A DNA stretch of 64,000 bases, taken from Microbacterium sp. 70-16 (GTDB lineage Bacteria > Actinomycetota > Actinomycetes > Actinomycetales > Microbacteriaceae). A program made the position numbers and the translations under genes. Where the stretch lies: positions 1 through 64,000 of the forward strand of contig NZ_MKTQ01000010.1 of NCBI RefSeq assembly GCF_001898315.1. Reading direction: 5' to 3'. The stretch's first letter is position 1; each line of letters opens with the position of its first letter. Positions 7,478 through 15,896 of this stretch are shown here, one piece after another. Under the pieces are notes generated by a model. The model was not told the origin of the DNA and made no database searches. It was given only the letters and a program-made list of their open reading frames with translations.

Positions 7478-8731
7478 ATGCCGCGACTGCGCCGAACGCG
7501 ACGCTTTGTGGCGCTTACCTGCGCCGCCGCCCTCGCCGTCGGGCTGGCCGCGTGCTCGCCCGAAGAGGCGGTCACGCTCGATGTTCCGGCACAGGTCGAT
7601 GCGGCGCTCCCGAGCGACACGCAGGCCCAGTTGCAGGCGGCCGTCGAGCGCGCCATCGCGGCGTCGGGCTCATCCGGCGCCGTCGTGGGCGTGTGGGTGC
7701 CGTGGGCGGGAACCTGGGTCACGGGTCTCGGTTCGGTGCAGCCCGATGGCTCGAACACGTCGGCGGATGCCACGTTCAAGGCGGGCTACGTCACGCGCGC
7801 GATGACATGCGACGTACTGTACGGACTCGCCGCCGACGGCGTCGTCGCACTCGACGACAGCGTCACCGAGTACGTCCCCGGGCTCACCGACCTGGCCGAC
7901 CTCACGCTGAGCCAGCTGTGCGACTCGACGACGGGCCTCGGGTCGTACTCGACGGCGCTGAGTTCGCGCTTCGCGGCGGTGCCCGAGCGCGTGTGGAACC
8001 CGCGCGAGCTCGTGGGCTACGGCATCGAGACAGCCAAGGACGTCACTCCCGGTACGACGTTCGCCGACGCCGACACCAACTATGCCCTGCTCGGCATCGC
8101 GCTCGAGCGCGCGTCGAAGCTGTCGGCATCCGAACTGTATGAGAAGTACGTGTTCGGCCCGCTGGGGATGACCGCCAGCGCCCTGCCCGACACGAGCACG
8201 GCGCAGCTGAACGGGCTGTACTCGGCCAACGCCGAGGACGGCAGCGTCGCGTGCGACGCGCCGACCGATGTGACCGACCTGTCGCCGAGCGTCGGGTTCA
8301 CGGCATCCGGCGTCATCTCCGACCTCACCGACCTCGGCCGTTATACGCAGGCGCTCGCCACCGGCGCGCGGCCCTACGACGTCGTGTCGCGTTTCGCCGA
8401 CCCGATGCCGGCGTCGGGCGATGCCCCGTCGTGGTTCACCGCGAAGGGCGGCACCTACCAGGCAGGCACCCTCATCGGTCAGTACGGTTCGATCCCCGGA
8501 TACCTCACGGCGGCCTTCGCCGATCAGAACACGGGCATGACCATCGTGGTGGCGCTGAACAACTCCCGGGCATCCGCGACGCTCGTGCGCAGCCTCGCGT
8601 GGCAGCTCGCGTCGATCGCCTCGAAGACGCCGGCGGCGTCGGGTCAGACCGCCCCCGACGCGGGTCTGCCGTGGACGGCGGAGGACATGGGCGCGCAAGT
8701 GGATGCCGCGGCCGTCTGCCCCCTGCCGTGA
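7478..8731 (+). CDS. Lipoprotein of the serine beta-lactamase / D-Ala-D-Ala carboxypeptidase fold, catalytic residues lost
   Basis: 417 residues with a signal peptide ending in the lipobox LAAC (Cys26), so it is anchored outside the membrane. The body has the class C beta-lactamase/carboxypeptidase layout: LAADGVVALDDSVTEYVPGL, a TNYALLGIALE helix, LGMTAS and IPGYLTAAFADQNTGMTIVVALNN. The SxxK that should hold the nucleophile reads YVTR at 104-107. The YxN motif reads DAD near 197-199 and no clear KTG/HTG triad is visible. It is therefore probably a non-enzymatic peptidoglycan-binding or scaffolding relative. A strong GGGGTGAGG site precedes the ATG. Its stop overlaps the start of the exporter gene. 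Confidence 0.82.
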   Translation: MPRLRRTRRFVALTCAAALAVGLAACSPEEAVTLDVPAQVDAALPSDTQAQLQAAVERAIAASGSSGAVVGVWVPWAGTWVTGLGSVQPDGSNTSADATFKAGYVTRAMTCDVLYGLAADGVVALDDSVTEYVPGLTDLADLTLSQLCDSTTGLGSYSTALSSRFAAVPERVWNPRELVGYGIETAKDVTPGTTFADADTNYALLGIALERASKLSASELYEKYVFGPLGMTASALPDTSTAQLNGLYSANAEDGSVACDAPTDVTDLSPSVGFTASGVISDLTDLGRYTQALATGARPYDVVSRFADPMPASGDAPSWFTAKGGTYQAGTLIGQYGSIPGYLTAAFADQNTGMTIVVALNNSRASATLVRSLAWQLASIASKTPAASGQTAPDAGLPWTAEDMGAQVDAAAVCPLP

Positions 8732-9615
8732 CGCACCCCACGCCGCGCGCGGGCTTCGCCGGTTCGGCGGTCGCGCTCGTCGTCGCGGGGCTCGCCTGCC
8801 AAGAGGTCGGCGCATCGATCGCTGTTCTGCTGTTCGATCAGGTGGGTCCGCTCGGCATGGTCATGCTGCGGCTCGCGTTCTCGGCGATCATCCTGCTCGC
8901 GATCGCGCGCCCGCGCCTGCGCGGCCACAGCGGGCGCGCTTGGGGCGCCGTCGTCGTGTTCGGGCTGGTGCTGGCCGGCATGAACGGGCTGTTCTACCTC
9001 GCGCTCGAGCGGTTGCCGCTGGGCGTCACCGTCACGATCGAGGTGCTCGGGCCGCTCACGCTGTCGATCATCGCGAGCCGCCGCGCGTCGGCGTGGCTGT
9101 GGGCGGGCCTCGCGCTGCTCGGCGTCGTGGCGCTCGGCGGCGGCGGGTGGGACCGGCTCGACCCGCTCGGCGTCGCGTTCGCGCTGGGCGCGGCGGCGAC
9201 ATGGGCGCTGTACATCCTGTCGTCGGCGCGGGTCGGTGCGGCGTTCCCGAAGCTCGACGGGCTGGCGCTCGCGATGGCCGTGGGAGCTGTGGCCTCACTG
9301 CCGTTCGGGGTGGCGGATGCCGGTGCTGCGCTGTTGCGCCCCGAGATCTTGGGCCTGGGCGCGGCCGTCGCCGTGCTGAGCTCGACCCTGCCGTACGCGT
9401 TCGAGCTGATCGCGCTGCGGCGGCTCGCCGCGTCGGCGTTCGCGATCCTGATGAGCCTCGCCCCGGCGACGGCGGCGCTCGCCGGGTTCGTCCTGCTGGG
9501 TCAGCAGCTCGCTTGGCTTGAGCTCGTCGGGATCGCCCTCGTGATCGTGGCATCCATCGGCGCCGTCCGCGCCGCGGGGCGGCACGCTCGCGAGGTGGTG
9601 GAGCCCGTCGGGTAG
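8728..9615 (+). CDS. EamA/RhtA-type exporter
   Basis: 295 residues made of ten hydrophobic helices in two EamA repeats, with family sequences such as GVTVTIEVLGPLTLSII and the C-terminal SSTLPYAFELIALRRLAAS. This matches the inner-membrane threonine/homoserine exporter RhtA subgroup of the drug/metabolite transporter superfamily. The substrate cannot be read from the sequence. The GTG start at 8728 overlaps the previous stop (GTGA), which indicates translational coupling to the lipoprotein gene. A longer in-frame extension back to 8251 is only a shadow of that gene. Confidence 0.88.
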   Translation: MTHPTPRAGFAGSAVALVVAGLACQEVGASIAVLLFDQVGPLGMVMLRLAFSAIILLAIARPRLRGHSGRAWGAVVVFGLVLAGMNGLFYLALERLPLGVTVTIEVLGPLTLSIIASRRASAWLWAGLALLGVVALGGGGWDRLDPLGVAFALGAAATWALYILSSARVGAAFPKLDGLALAMAVGAVASLPFGVADAGAALLRPEILGLGAAVAVLSSTLPYAFELIALRRLAASAFAILMSLAPATAALAGFVLLGQQLAWLELVGIALVIVASIGAVRAAGRHAREVVEPVG

Positions 9616-9656
9616 GGCCCTCGCACGCACGCGCGCGAGGCGCGCTCCGGGTGCGC

Positions 9657-9745
9657 GCGCGCTGCGGGAGGAGATGTCACTTCAGGGGGACGGATGCCGC
9701 CCAGGCATCCTCGCGAACCGAAATCTCCTCGCGAACCGCAGCGCG
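9657..9745. repeat. Large imperfect hairpin, family B copy 1
   Basis: The outer arms GCGCTGCGG (from 9657) and CCGCAGCGC (to 9744), the inner arms around GGAGGAGAT...ATCTCCTC and the core GGATGCCGCCCAGGCATCC form a long stem. The sequence is related to the 71-bp palindrome at 31170-31240. It occupies the gap between the convergent exporter and arsenate reductase genes and probably acts as a two-way terminator. Confidence 0.8.
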
Positions 9746-9747
9746 GG

Positions 9748-10146
9748 TCACCCTTCGAGCGAGGCGATCAAGCCCTCCACGCGCCCGCGGATCTCGTCGC
9801 GCACGCGGCGCACGCCGTCGAGGCCGAGGGTCGCGGGGTCGTCGAGTTCCCAGTCTTCGTAGCGCTTGCCGGGGAAGATGGGGCACGCGTCGCCGCAGCC
9901 CATCGTGATGACGACGTCGGCCGCACGCACGGCATCCGTCGTCAGCAGTTTCGGTGCGCCCGCCGTGATGTCGATGCCCGCCTCAGCCATGACCGCAACC
10001 GCTGCCGGGTTGATCGTGGCGGCGGGTTCCGATCCCGCCGAGCGCACGTCGACGCGGTCGCCGGCGAGCTGCTGCAGGAACGCCGCGGCCATCTGCGAGC
10101 GGCCCGCGTTGTGCACGCACACGAACAGCACCATCGGGGTGGTCAT
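9748..10146 (-). CDS. arsC: Arsenate reductase, low-molecular-weight phosphatase type
   Basis: 132 residues. The phosphatase P-loop CVHNAGRS (Cys10 to Ser17) binds arsenate. Cys84 and Cys88 in TMGCGDACP supply the two further redox cysteines used to release arsenite through a disulfide relay. This is the thioredoxin- or mycothiol-coupled ArsC class. No arsR or acr3 gene lies next to it, so it appears to be a lone detoxification gene here. The ATG at 10146 is preceded by a GGAGGA site. It is convergent with the exporter gene. Confidence 0.92.
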   Translation of the reverse strand: MTTPMVLFVCVHNAGRSQMAAAFLQQLAGDRVDVRSAGSEPAATINPAAVAVMAEAGIDITAGAPKLLTTDAVRAADVVITMGCGDACPIFPGKRYEDWELDDPATLGLDGVRRVRDEIRGRVEGLIASLEG

Positions 10147-10199
10147 GGGGTCCTCCTCGGGTCGGTGTGACTGATCCTAGGGCCGGAGGCACACGAACA

Positions 10200-10229
10200 G
10201 GCGGGGCAAGGATGCCCGGCATCCCCGCC
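10200..10229 (-). terminator. Hairpin after the TM2 protein gene
   Basis: GGCGG with GGATGCC pairs with GGCATCC with CCGCC around a short loop, with a bulge on one side. It lies between the end of the minus-strand TM2 gene (10249) and the start of arsC, so it fits as a terminator for the TM2 gene. Confidence 0.6.
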
Positions 10230-10248
10230 CCGCCCCGCGGTCCGCGCC

Positions 10249-11298
10249 CTACTGGACGGCGAGGGTCCAGTTGCCGTCGGCGGTCACTTCGATGACCGAC
10301 GGGCCGGCCGCGAGCGGAACCGTGCCCGAGTAGGCGCCGATCTCGTTGACGAGCAGCCCCATGTGGAACACCTCGGAGGTCTCTTCGATGATCGCGAAGT
10401 TGCTCTGGCCGTCGTGGGTCGCGGCGAGTGCTGCGGCGCCGCCGTCGTAGAGGAACACGGCGTCGCCTGTGCCTGCCGAGGCGAGCATGGGAGCGGCGCC
10501 CATCGGGCTGATGGTGATGGTCCAGTCGCCGTCGGCGGTGACCTGCAGACGTGCGCCCTCGCCGAGGGCGTTGATTCCCCACGCGGTGGTACCCGAGTAG
10601 GCGCCGATGGTGTTGACGAGCAGCTCGCCCGTCGACGCGTTGGATGCGTCAAGGACGGAGATCGCGAAGTTGCGCTGCCCACTGTGGGTGGCGGTCACGA
10701 TTCCGCCGGTGGCGCCCTCAGGCAGCGTGATGAGGCTGTCACCAGTGCCGGACTGCTCGACGGCGGCGAACTCGCCCCACCGTGCGTTGGCCCAGGTCGC
10801 GGCCGTCGCGGCCGGCTCCTCCGCAGGCTCCTCGGCAACCTCCTCGGCGGGCGTCTCGACGGGCTCCGCCTCGTCGATCGCCGTGTCAGTCTGCTGCACG
10901 GCGGGCACGTCGACGGCATCCTTCGCGCCGTTGCTCCCGCTTGCGGCGCCCACCGTGATGCTGAGGATGATGACCGCGCCGGTCACGATCCATGCGATGA
11001 CGCGGTGCTTCGAATAGCCGTCGAGCGGCCGACCGAGCTTGTCGCGCGTCGCGCCGGCGAGCACGAGGATGAGGTCGACGAGCGCCCAGACTCCGAGTCC
11101 GCCGAAAGTGACGAGCTTGAGGATGCCGGTGCCGACCTTGCCGAGGTAGAAGCGGTCGACGCCGAAGACGCCGAGTAGCCAGGCGAACAGCCACGTCGCG
11201 AGGAACGACTTGGCGGGCGTCTGCGAATACGGCGCGGCCGGCACGGGTGCCGGCAGGTACGGCATGGCCGGCGGAACCGGCGCGGTGGGGTGGGACAT
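10249..11298 (-). CDS. TM2 domain protein with two outside beta-rich repeats
   Basis: 349 residues. Residues 1-28 are proline-rich. Residues of about 30-80 form a TM2 domain, two transmembrane helices with the signature [21 protein letters not shown] third helix (about 104-122) follows, then an acidic glutamate/proline linker ([17 protein letters not shown]). The outside part contains two similar beta-sandwich-like repeats, each with a GT(G)D start, an FAI strand, a NxIGAYSGT motif and a closing VTADGxWTxxx strand. The function is unknown. Repeats of this pattern occur in surface or stress proteins of actinobacteria. AAGGAG just upstream of the ATG supports the start. Confidence 0.85.
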   Translation of the reverse strand: MSHPTAPVPPAMPYLPAPVPAAPYSQTPAKSFLATWLFAWLLGVFGVDRFYLGKVGTGILKLVTFGGLGVWALVDLILVLAGATRDKLGRPLDGYSKHRVIAWIVTGAVIILSITVGAASGSNGAKDAVDVPAVQQTDTAIDEAEPVETPAEEVAEEPAEEPAATAATWANARWGEFAAVEQSGTGDSLITLPEGATGGIVTATHSGQRNFAISVLDASNASTGELLVNTIGAYSGTTAWGINALGEGARLQVTADGDWTITISPMGAAPMLASAGTGDAVFLYDGGAAALAATHDGQSNFAIIEETSEVFHMGLLVNEIGAYSGTVPLAAGPSVIEVTADGNWTLAVQ

Positions 11299-11391
11299 GG
11301 TGATTCTCCTTGGTGGGGTCTGACTGAAAGGTCTTAGTGAGGGTGCTGGACGAAGGGTCTAGATGGGGGCGAGAGGGGGAGGCGAGCTGGC

Positions 11392-12024
11392 TCAGTACGT
11401 CCACTCCCAGCCGGTGGTGTAGCCCATCGTCAGCGCGACAGACCCGTGGTCGGAGGGCAGGTCGAGGACGATCCACCCCGACACGCTCTGGGCGGGTCCG
11501 ATGTCGCCAGGCAGTTGATCGCCGCTGTCCATGCACCACGAACCGGTGCCGATCGGGTCGTTCACGCGCTTGCCGTCGGCGTCGAACGCTTGCCACCCCC
11601 ACTCACTGAACGAGACGCTCGGCACCGTGGTTTGCGCGAGCTCGGGCGTGGTTTCGACATTGAGATGGATGCCGACGAGATGCCCGTTCTTCGCGGGCTC
11701 CGCGTATTCGGCGGTGCACGCGACGTCGACGACGATGTCGGTGACCGCGAACTGGGCGACGGTGGCGTCGTCGCCCTCGCCGGAGGACATGCCGGCGAGC
11801 TGCCCAATCTCCTTCACGATGTAGCCACGATCGTTGACGATCCGTTCGCCGTACGTCGCCGCCGCGTCGTCGTCAGCGGTCGGGGTGGGTGTGGGCGTCG
11901 GCGTTGCGGTCGCGACCGGCGCCGTGTCGGGCAGGTGGTCGGCATCCGGCACCGCGGCGGATGAGCAGCCGGCCAGCAGCAGCGGAACGGCAAGGGCCAA
12001 AGTGAGTGTGAGTGAGCGTCGCAT
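11392..12024 (-). CDS. Lipoprotein of unknown function
   Basis: 210 residues starting MRRSLTLTLALAVPLLLAGC, a signal peptide with lipobox LAGC (Cys20). A low-complexity T/P linker (ATPTPTPTPT) separates it from a globular part. That part has two cysteines (VACTAEY and SWCMDSG) and a beta-rich look similar to DUF4352-type immunoprotective extracellular domains. A longer frame exists upstream, but the ATG at 12024 is preceded by GAGGAG and begins a perfect signal peptide. It follows the TM2 gene's promoter region on the same strand. Its role is not known. Confidence 0.85.
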   Translation of the reverse strand: MRRSLTLTLALAVPLLLAGCSSAAVPDADHLPDTAPVATATPTPTPTPTADDDAAATYGERIVNDRGYIVKEIGQLAGMSSGEGDDATVAQFAVTDIVVDVACTAEYAEPAKNGHLVGIHLNVETTPELAQTTVPSVSFSEWGWQAFDADGKRVNDPIGTGSWCMDSGDQLPGDIGPAQSVSGWIVLDLPSDHGSVALTMGYTTGWEWTY

Positions 12025-12152
12025 CGTCTGTCTCCTCGGGATGCTGGGGGAGAGCGGACGGGCACATCCCCAGCAAGACCCGTCCGCTCCGGCGGGACGA
12101 TTCCGTCCGCCACGACCGAAGCTATGAGCCCGCCGCATCGCTGAGTGCGAAA

Positions 12153-12177
12153 GGCGCTGATAACACCCCTTATCGCC
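12153..12177. promoter_or_regulatory. Inverted repeat upstream of the restriction locus
   Basis: GGCGCTGATAA at 12153-12163 and TTATCGCC at 12170-12177 form an inverted repeat around a C-rich centre. It lies about 50 bases before the first gene of the R-M locus, whose product has an N-terminal helix-turn-helix. It is a candidate operator. A TACGGT -10 box follows at 12210-12215. Confidence 0.45.
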
Positions 12178-12222
12178 TAAGTCGGTGGCGCTGTGTCGCA
12201 CCCACCCGATACGGTTTCGCTC

Positions 12223-14226
12223 ATGACCACCACGACGGCTGCCGAGCACGCCGAGCGCCGCGCGCCGCTGCGGCTCTCGTTGTCGGGCGTCGCCGAGCTC
12301 GCGGGTGTGCGCCGACCGGTCGCGTCGATGTGGCGCACGCGCTTCGCGTCGGGTGGTGACGCCTTCCCCGCACCGATCGCGAGCGTGTCGGGGTCGCCGC
12401 TGTTCGATGCCGGCGAGGTCGCCGAGTGGCTCGCCCGCACCGGCCACGGCAACAATCTCGACGCCGTGGCTGACGCCGCCGCGCTCGCAGCGCCCGACGA
12501 CCTCGATTGGTCGGATGCCGAGATGGTCGCCGAACTCGATGCGCTGGTCTGCCTGTCAGCGCACCTCGACGGCATCACCGGGCTCAGCGCCGATGACCTG
12601 GTGCGCGCTGCCGGCGATGTCGATGGGCCGGATGCCTTCCTCGCCCGCGAGATCAGGGCGTACTCGGTGCGCGGGGTCGACTGGACGGGCTTCACCGATC
12701 AACTGATCGATGCCGCCTACTCGCCGACCGGAGCGCTCGAGCGTTCGCGCGCCCGTCACGCCGCCACCACCGCCGGCGACGGCTCCGCGGGCGCGCTCGC
12801 CGACGGCGCGTTCGACCTCGTGCTCGATGTCGCGCAGGCGCTGGCGGCGCGTCTCAGTGCGAGCGAAGTGGTCGTCGACCGCGGCATCGACGAGCGCATC
12901 GCGCTGCGCATCGCCGCCGCACTCGGTGACGGTTCCGCGGTGACGGTGACGCCCGCGCGCCGTGAGCGCAGCATCCGGCGCCACCTGCACGTTGCCGGTG
13001 TGTGGCTCGACGAGCACGCCGACGCCGGCGCCGCCCTGCGGGTCGCGCGCGTGCCGGCCGCCCCTCGTGACGACGTCGAGCAGATGCTGGCGGATGCCGA
13101 GGACGTCGTACTCTCGCTTCGCGATGACGACGTCGCCGTCATCATCGGCGCGGCGCGAGCCCTCATCGACGTGCTGCCCGCGCGTGCGCGGACGGTGCGC
13201 GACGACATCCTGCGGTCGGGACGTCTTCGAGCGGTCGTGCGACTGCCGCGCCGACTCGTCACCGCGGCGGTCGGCGAACCTCTCGCGCTCTGGGTGCTCG
13301 GCCCGCCGACGGGCGAGGTCGCGCTCGGTGAGCGCTTCACGGCGATCGCCGACGTCATCGACGGCGAGCTCACCGCCGCGACGCGCGCTGATCTCGTGAG
13401 CGACGTCGTCGCCGGGATGGGCAGCGCCGCCGACGTCCGCGCGCGCACCTTCCGCTTCGCGCGGCTTGTGCGCACCGCGTCGATCCTGGCCCGCTCGGGT
13501 GAGCTCGTCGCGCCGCGCGCCGCGGCTGCGATCTCACCGGCCCGGGCCGCCACACTCGCAGCGCACCTCGATGCCGCGGCACGCGACGCGCAGCACGACG
13601 TCCCCGCGTCGATCGCGCCGGTTCCCGGCGGGGGTGAGATGGTCCCCGCCGCTGCGCTCGCCGACCTGATCGCCGATGGCTATGCCCGCGTCGTCGCCGG
13701 TACGCGCCTCACGCTCGACGCCGCAGACGGAGCAGGCCTTGTCGTCGTCACGGCCGGCGATCTCGATGCCCCCGAGCAGATCGCGCGTCGGCGGGTCGAC
13801 CCGATGGCGTTCGCGCAGCGGCATCCGTCCGCGCAGCTGACGCGCCCCGGCGACGTCATCTTCCGCACGGGGCCCACCGCTGCGGCGTGGGTCGACCACG
13901 ATGGCTCGAAGGTCGTCGCCTACCCGGCGCGCGTGCTGCGGATCACCACCGCCGACCCGGGTGGGCTCGTGCCCGAACTGGTGGCTGCTGACATCGCGAC
14001 CCAGGCCGGCGGCCCCGGCGCGTGGAAGCGCTGGATGCTGCGCCGCGTCGCTCCGGCCGCCATCGCACCGCTGCGCCGTGCGCTCGCCGAGCTCGCCGCC
14101 GCGCGCGCAGGCCTCACCGGTCGCATCGCTCGGCTCGACCACTACATCGATACCCTGACGTCGGCTGTGGCTGCCGGCGCCGTCACGCTCACCGAACCGG
14201 ATGCCCCGGCATCCACCCCGAAGTAA
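12223..14226 (+). CDS. Helix-turn-helix protein with degenerate N-6 methylase-like region, head of type I R-M locus
   Basis: 667 residues. Residues of about 18-70 (LSLSGVAELAGVRRPVASMWRTR...FDAGEVAEWLARTG) look like an excisionase/MerR-type DNA-binding module. The middle resembles the back half of an HsdM methylase: an ARTVRDDILRSGRLRAVVRLPRR segment near residue 320-345, parallel to the HsdM step before the specificity part. Neither a DPxxGSG SAM loop nor an NPPF catalytic motif is present. The last 150 residues resemble a DNA-specificity half-site with a closing coiled coil (PLRRALAELAAARAGLTGRIARLDHY). It may be a regulator or an accessory specificity subunit. The ATG is chosen over the upstream GTG at 12193 because of the TACGGT box 8 bases before it. 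It ends 8 bases before hsdM. Confidence 0.7.
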   Translation: MTTTTAAEHAERRAPLRLSLSGVAELAGVRRPVASMWRTRFASGGDAFPAPIASVSGSPLFDAGEVAEWLARTGHGNNLDAVADAAALAAPDDLDWSDAEMVAELDALVCLSAHLDGITGLSADDLVRAAGDVDGPDAFLAREIRAYSVRGVDWTGFTDQLIDAAYSPTGALERSRARHAATTAGDGSAGALADGAFDLVLDVAQALAARLSASEVVVDRGIDERIALRIAAALGDGSAVTVTPARRERSIRRHLHVAGVWLDEHADAGAALRVARVPAAPRDDVEQMLADAEDVVLSLRDDDVAVIIGAARALIDVLPARARTVRDDILRSGRLRAVVRLPRRLVTAAVGEPLALWVLGPPTGEVALGERFTAIADVIDGELTAATRADLVSDVVAGMGSAADVRARTFRFARLVRTASILARSGELVAPRAAAAISPARAATLAAHLDAAARDAQHDVPASIAPVPGGGEMVPAAALADLIADGYARVVAGTRLTLDAADGAGLVVVTAGDLDAPEQIARRRVDPMAFAQRHPSAQLTRPGDVIFRTGPTAAAWVDHDGSKVVAYPARVLRITTADPGGLVPELVAADIATQAGGPGAWKRWMLRRVAPAAIAPLRRALAELAAARAGLTGRIARLDHYIDTLTSAVAAGAVTLTEPDAPASTPK

Positions 14227-14234
14227 GGAAGCAC

Positions 14235-15896
14235 ATGGCCCGCACTCCGAAAGCGACCGCGCAGGCGCCGTCGACGATGAAAGAGCTGAAGGACACGCTC
14301 TGGAAGGCCGCCGACAAGCTGCGCGGGTCGATGGATGCGTCGCAGTACAAAGACGTCATCCTCGGGCTGGTGTTCCTGAAGTACGTGTCGGATGCCTTTG
14401 ACGAGCGCCGCACGGGCATCCGCACCGAACTCTCCGCGGATGGCTACGACGACGACCAGATCGCCGAGCTCATCGATGACACCGACGAGTACACCGGGCG
14501 CGGCGTGTTCTGGGTGCCGACGCACGCGCGTTGGGAGTTCCTGGCGCAGAACGCGAAGGGGATCGGCGCCTCGGCCGACAGCCCGGAGAAGTCGATCGGC
14601 GCGCTGATCGACGAAGCGATGGATGCCGTCATGCAGGCGAACCCGCAGCTGTCGGGCACGCTGCCGCGCATCTTCAACCGCGACAACGTCGACCAGCGGC
14701 GACTCGGTGAACTGATCGACCTGTTCAACTCGGCGCGGTTCACGACGCAGGGCCAGGGTGGGTCAGACGGGCGCCGCGCGCGTGACCTGCTGGGCGAGGT
14801 GTACGAGTACTTCCTCGAGAAGTTCGCGGCCGCCGAGGGCAAGCGGGGTGGCGAGTTCTATACGCCCGCCGGTGTCGTGCGGGTGCTGGTCGAGATGCTG
14901 CAGCCCACCCACGGGCGCGTGTACGATCCGGCGTGCGGATCGGGCGGCATGTTCGTGCAGGCCGAGAAGTTTATCGACGCGCACCACGGTGAGGGCAGCG
15001 ACATCTCGGTGTACGGGCAGGAGCTCAACGAGCGCACGTGGCGCATGGCGAAGATGAACCTCGCCATCCACGGGCTCACCGGCAACCTCGGCCCGCGGTG
15101 GGGCGACACGTTCGCGCGCGACCTGCACCCTGACCTGCAGGCCGACTTCGTGATGGCGAACCCGCCGTTCAACATCAAGGACTGGGCACGCAACGAGTCC
15201 GACCCGCGTTGGCGTTTCGGCGTGCCGCCGGCGGGCAACGCGAACTACGCGTGGATCCAGCACATCCTCTCAAAGCTCGCGCCCGGTGGGCAGGCCGGTG
15301 TCGTCATGGCGAACGGCTCGATGTCGTCGAACTCGGGTGGCGAGGGTCAGATCCGCGCCGAGATCGTCGAGGCCGACCTCGTGTCATGCATGGTGGCGCT
15401 GCCGACGCAGCTGTTCCGCTCGACCGGGATCCCGGTGTGCGTGTGGTTCTTCGCCAAAGACAAGGGCGCGCGTGCCGGCGAGGTGCTGTTCATCGACGCC
15501 CGAAACCTCGGCCACATGGTCGACCGCGCCGAGCGAGCCCTCTCCGACGAAGACATCGCGAAGATCGCGGATACCTACCACTCCTGGCTCGGGCGTGAGG
15601 CGGATGCCTCCCCTGTCGGTGGTCGAGTGCCGTCGCACAGCGACGGTGTATCGAGACCGGTCGCCCCCTACGAGAACACCCCCGGCTTCGCCTACTCCGC
15701 GACGCTCGCCGAGATCAAGGCCGCCGACTACGCCCTGACTCCGGGTCGCTACGTCGGCGCCGCCGAGGTCGAGGACGACGGCGAGCCCATCGAAGAGAAG
15801 CTCGCGCGCCTGCGCGCCGAGCTCGAGGCCCAGTTCGCCGAGTCCGCGCGGTTGGCTGAAGTCGTTCGTGAGCAGCTGGGGCGGGTCGATGTCTGA
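14235..15896 (+). CDS. hsdM: Type I restriction-modification methylase subunit HsdM
   Basis: 553 residues. The N-terminal HsdM helical domain (LKDTLWKAADKLRGSMDASQYKDVILGLVFLKYVSDAF) is followed by the SAM-binding loop DPACGSGGMF (about 231-240) and the N6-adenine catalytic NPPF (about 309-312, in FVMANPPFNIKDW). It methylates adenine in the site selected by HsdS. An extra linker (about residues 457-475) encoded by a palindromic repeat interrupts the normally conserved stretch between the YHSW and NTPGF segments. AAGGA precedes the ATG. It overlaps hsdS by 8 bases, so the two are translationally coupled. Confidence 0.95.
   Translation: MARTPKATAQAPSTMKELKDTLWKAADKLRGSMDASQYKDVILGLVFLKYVSDAFDERRTGIRTELSADGYDDDQIAELIDDTDEYTGRGVFWVPTHARWEFLAQNAKGIGASADSPEKSIGALIDEAMDAVMQANPQLSGTLPRIFNRDNVDQRRLGELIDLFNSARFTTQGQGGSDGRRARDLLGEVYEYFLEKFAAAEGKRGGEFYTPAGVVRVLVEMLQPTHGRVYDPACGSGGMFVQAEKFIDAHHGEGSDISVYGQELNERTWRMAKMNLAIHGLTGNLGPRWGDTFARDLHPDLQADFVMANPPFNIKDWARNESDPRWRFGVPPAGNANYAWIQHILSKLAPGGQAGVVMANGSMSSNSGGEGQIRAEIVEADLVSCMVALPTQLFRSTGIPVCVWFFAKDKGARAGEVLFIDARNLGHMVDRAERALSDEDIAKIADTYHSWLGREADASPVGGRVPSHSDGVSRPVAPYENTPGFAYSATLAEIKAADYALTPGRYVGAAEVEDDGEPIEEKLARLRAELEAQFAESARLAEVVREQLGRVDV
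15618..15659. repeat. Palindromic repeat inside hsdM
   Basis: GGTGGTCGAGTGCCGTCGC and GCGACGGTGTATCGAGACC form a stem-loop read in frame as an extra HsdM linker. It has the layout of the GGTCGAG...TATCGAGACC intergenic palindromes common in Microbacteriaceae, which points to an in-frame insertion. Confidence 0.6.

Noticed and set aside
12223..14226. BREX or Pgl methylase (PglX)
   Set aside because: No SAM or NPPY motif is present, and no PglZ, BrxC or BrxL gene accompanies it; the neighbours are type I R-M genes.
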